Positions 6,377 to 6,595 of a DNA stretch of 6,595 nt are shown piece after piece. The notes beneath the pieces were generated by a model. The model saw nothing but the letters and a program-made list of their open reading frames with translations, made no database searches and had not been told where the DNA came from. Each line of letters starts with the position of its first letter. The stretch's first letter is position 1. The translations under genes were made by a program, and so were the position numbers. Source of the stretch: CAYXGE01 sp964464435 (lineage in GTDB: Bacteria; Pseudomonadota; Gammaproteobacteria; Burkholderiales; Methylophilaceae); the NCBI GenBank assembly GCA_964464435.1, contig CAYXGE010000098.1, forward strand, positions 1 to 6,595. The letters run 5' to 3'.

Positions 6377-6595
6377 GCCCATAGGTTTGCTTGAAGCGTT
6401 TAAATATTGGCTTAAGCTTGGCTTTGTGAGCTTTGGCGGCCCTGCTGGGCAAATCGCCATCATGCACCATGATTTAGTGGAGCAAAAACGCTGGATTTCT
6501 GAAAAACGCTTTTTACATGCACTTAATTACTGCATGTTACTGCCCGGCCCAGAGGCGCAACAACTGGCTATTTACATCGGTTGGCTCATGCACGG
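6366..6595 (+). CDS. chrA: ChrA-type chromate transporter, 5' part; runs off the window
   Basis: Inner-membrane protein of the CHR family, whose characterised members export chromate and confer resistance. Only 76 codons are visible. The frame reads LLEAFKYWLKLGFVSFGGPAGQ, then MHHDLVEQKRWISEKRFLHA and LNYCMLLPGPEAQQLAIYIGW. These are highly characteristic conserved segments of the N-terminal CHR domain, including the FGGPAGQ and LLPGPEAQQL motifs. The frame is open back to a stop at 6345, and no ATG occurs before the conserved region, so the start must be non-ATG. TTG at 6366 is the best choice, with a purine-rich site upstream and about 8 residues before the conserved region. It overlaps the end of the M48 gene by 11 nt in a different frame, implying translational coupling. 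The CHR family also includes homologues with no proven chromate activity, so the substrate is inferred. Whether the gene is complete cannot be seen. Confidence 0.88.
   Translation, partial: MPDKPIGLLEAFKYWLKLGFVSFGGPAGQIAIMHHDLVEQKRWISEKRFLHALNYCMLLPGPEAQQLAIYIGWLMH

Overview
The window is almost entirely coding, all on the + strand. It reads as a stretch of one bacterial chromosome with seven genes packed head to tail: the 3' half of leuS, then lptE, holA, proA, nadD, an M48-family metalloprotease/TPR lipoprotein gene, and the 5' end of a chrA-type chromate transporter gene. The protein sequences (LeuRS, LptE, HolA, ProA, NadD) look like a Gram-negative betaproteobacterium. The moderate GC content (judged by eye, somewhat under 50%) and the order leuS-lptE-holA-proA-nadD would fit Methylophilaceae (Methylotenera/Methylophilus-like) or relatives in Nitrosomonadales. 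That lineage call is an inference from memory of gene order and sequence style, not from a search.

Layout: leuS ends at 1308, 4 nt before lptE (1313-1837). holA (1850-2869) follows after 12 nt, proA (2879-4135) after 9 nt, and nadD (4141-4785) after 5 nt. The M48 lipoprotein gene (4814-6376) follows after 28 nt, the largest gap in the window. chrA appears to begin at a TTG at 6366, inside the last codons of the M48 gene, and runs off the right edge. I see no rRNA, tRNA, CRISPR array, insertion sequence, convincing terminator or clear internal promoter, and no gap long enough to hide another gene. Co-transcription of all seven genes is plausible but not shown.

Functionally the first five genes are housekeeping: tRNA-Leu charging, the outer-membrane LPS translocon lipoprotein, the clamp-loader delta subunit, the second step of proline synthesis, and NAD synthesis. 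The M48 protein is a predicted outer-membrane lipoprotein with an intact zinc-protease site, about four TPR repeats and an extra C-terminal beta-rich region. This resembles BepA-type envelope quality-control proteases, which in E. coli act on the LptD/LptE assembly pathway, so its position a few genes after lptE is the most interesting association here. chrA is an accessory-type gene apparently translationally coupled to the protease gene. I did not find evidence of a wholly new system; the window is mostly ordinary core genome with an unusual downstream end.
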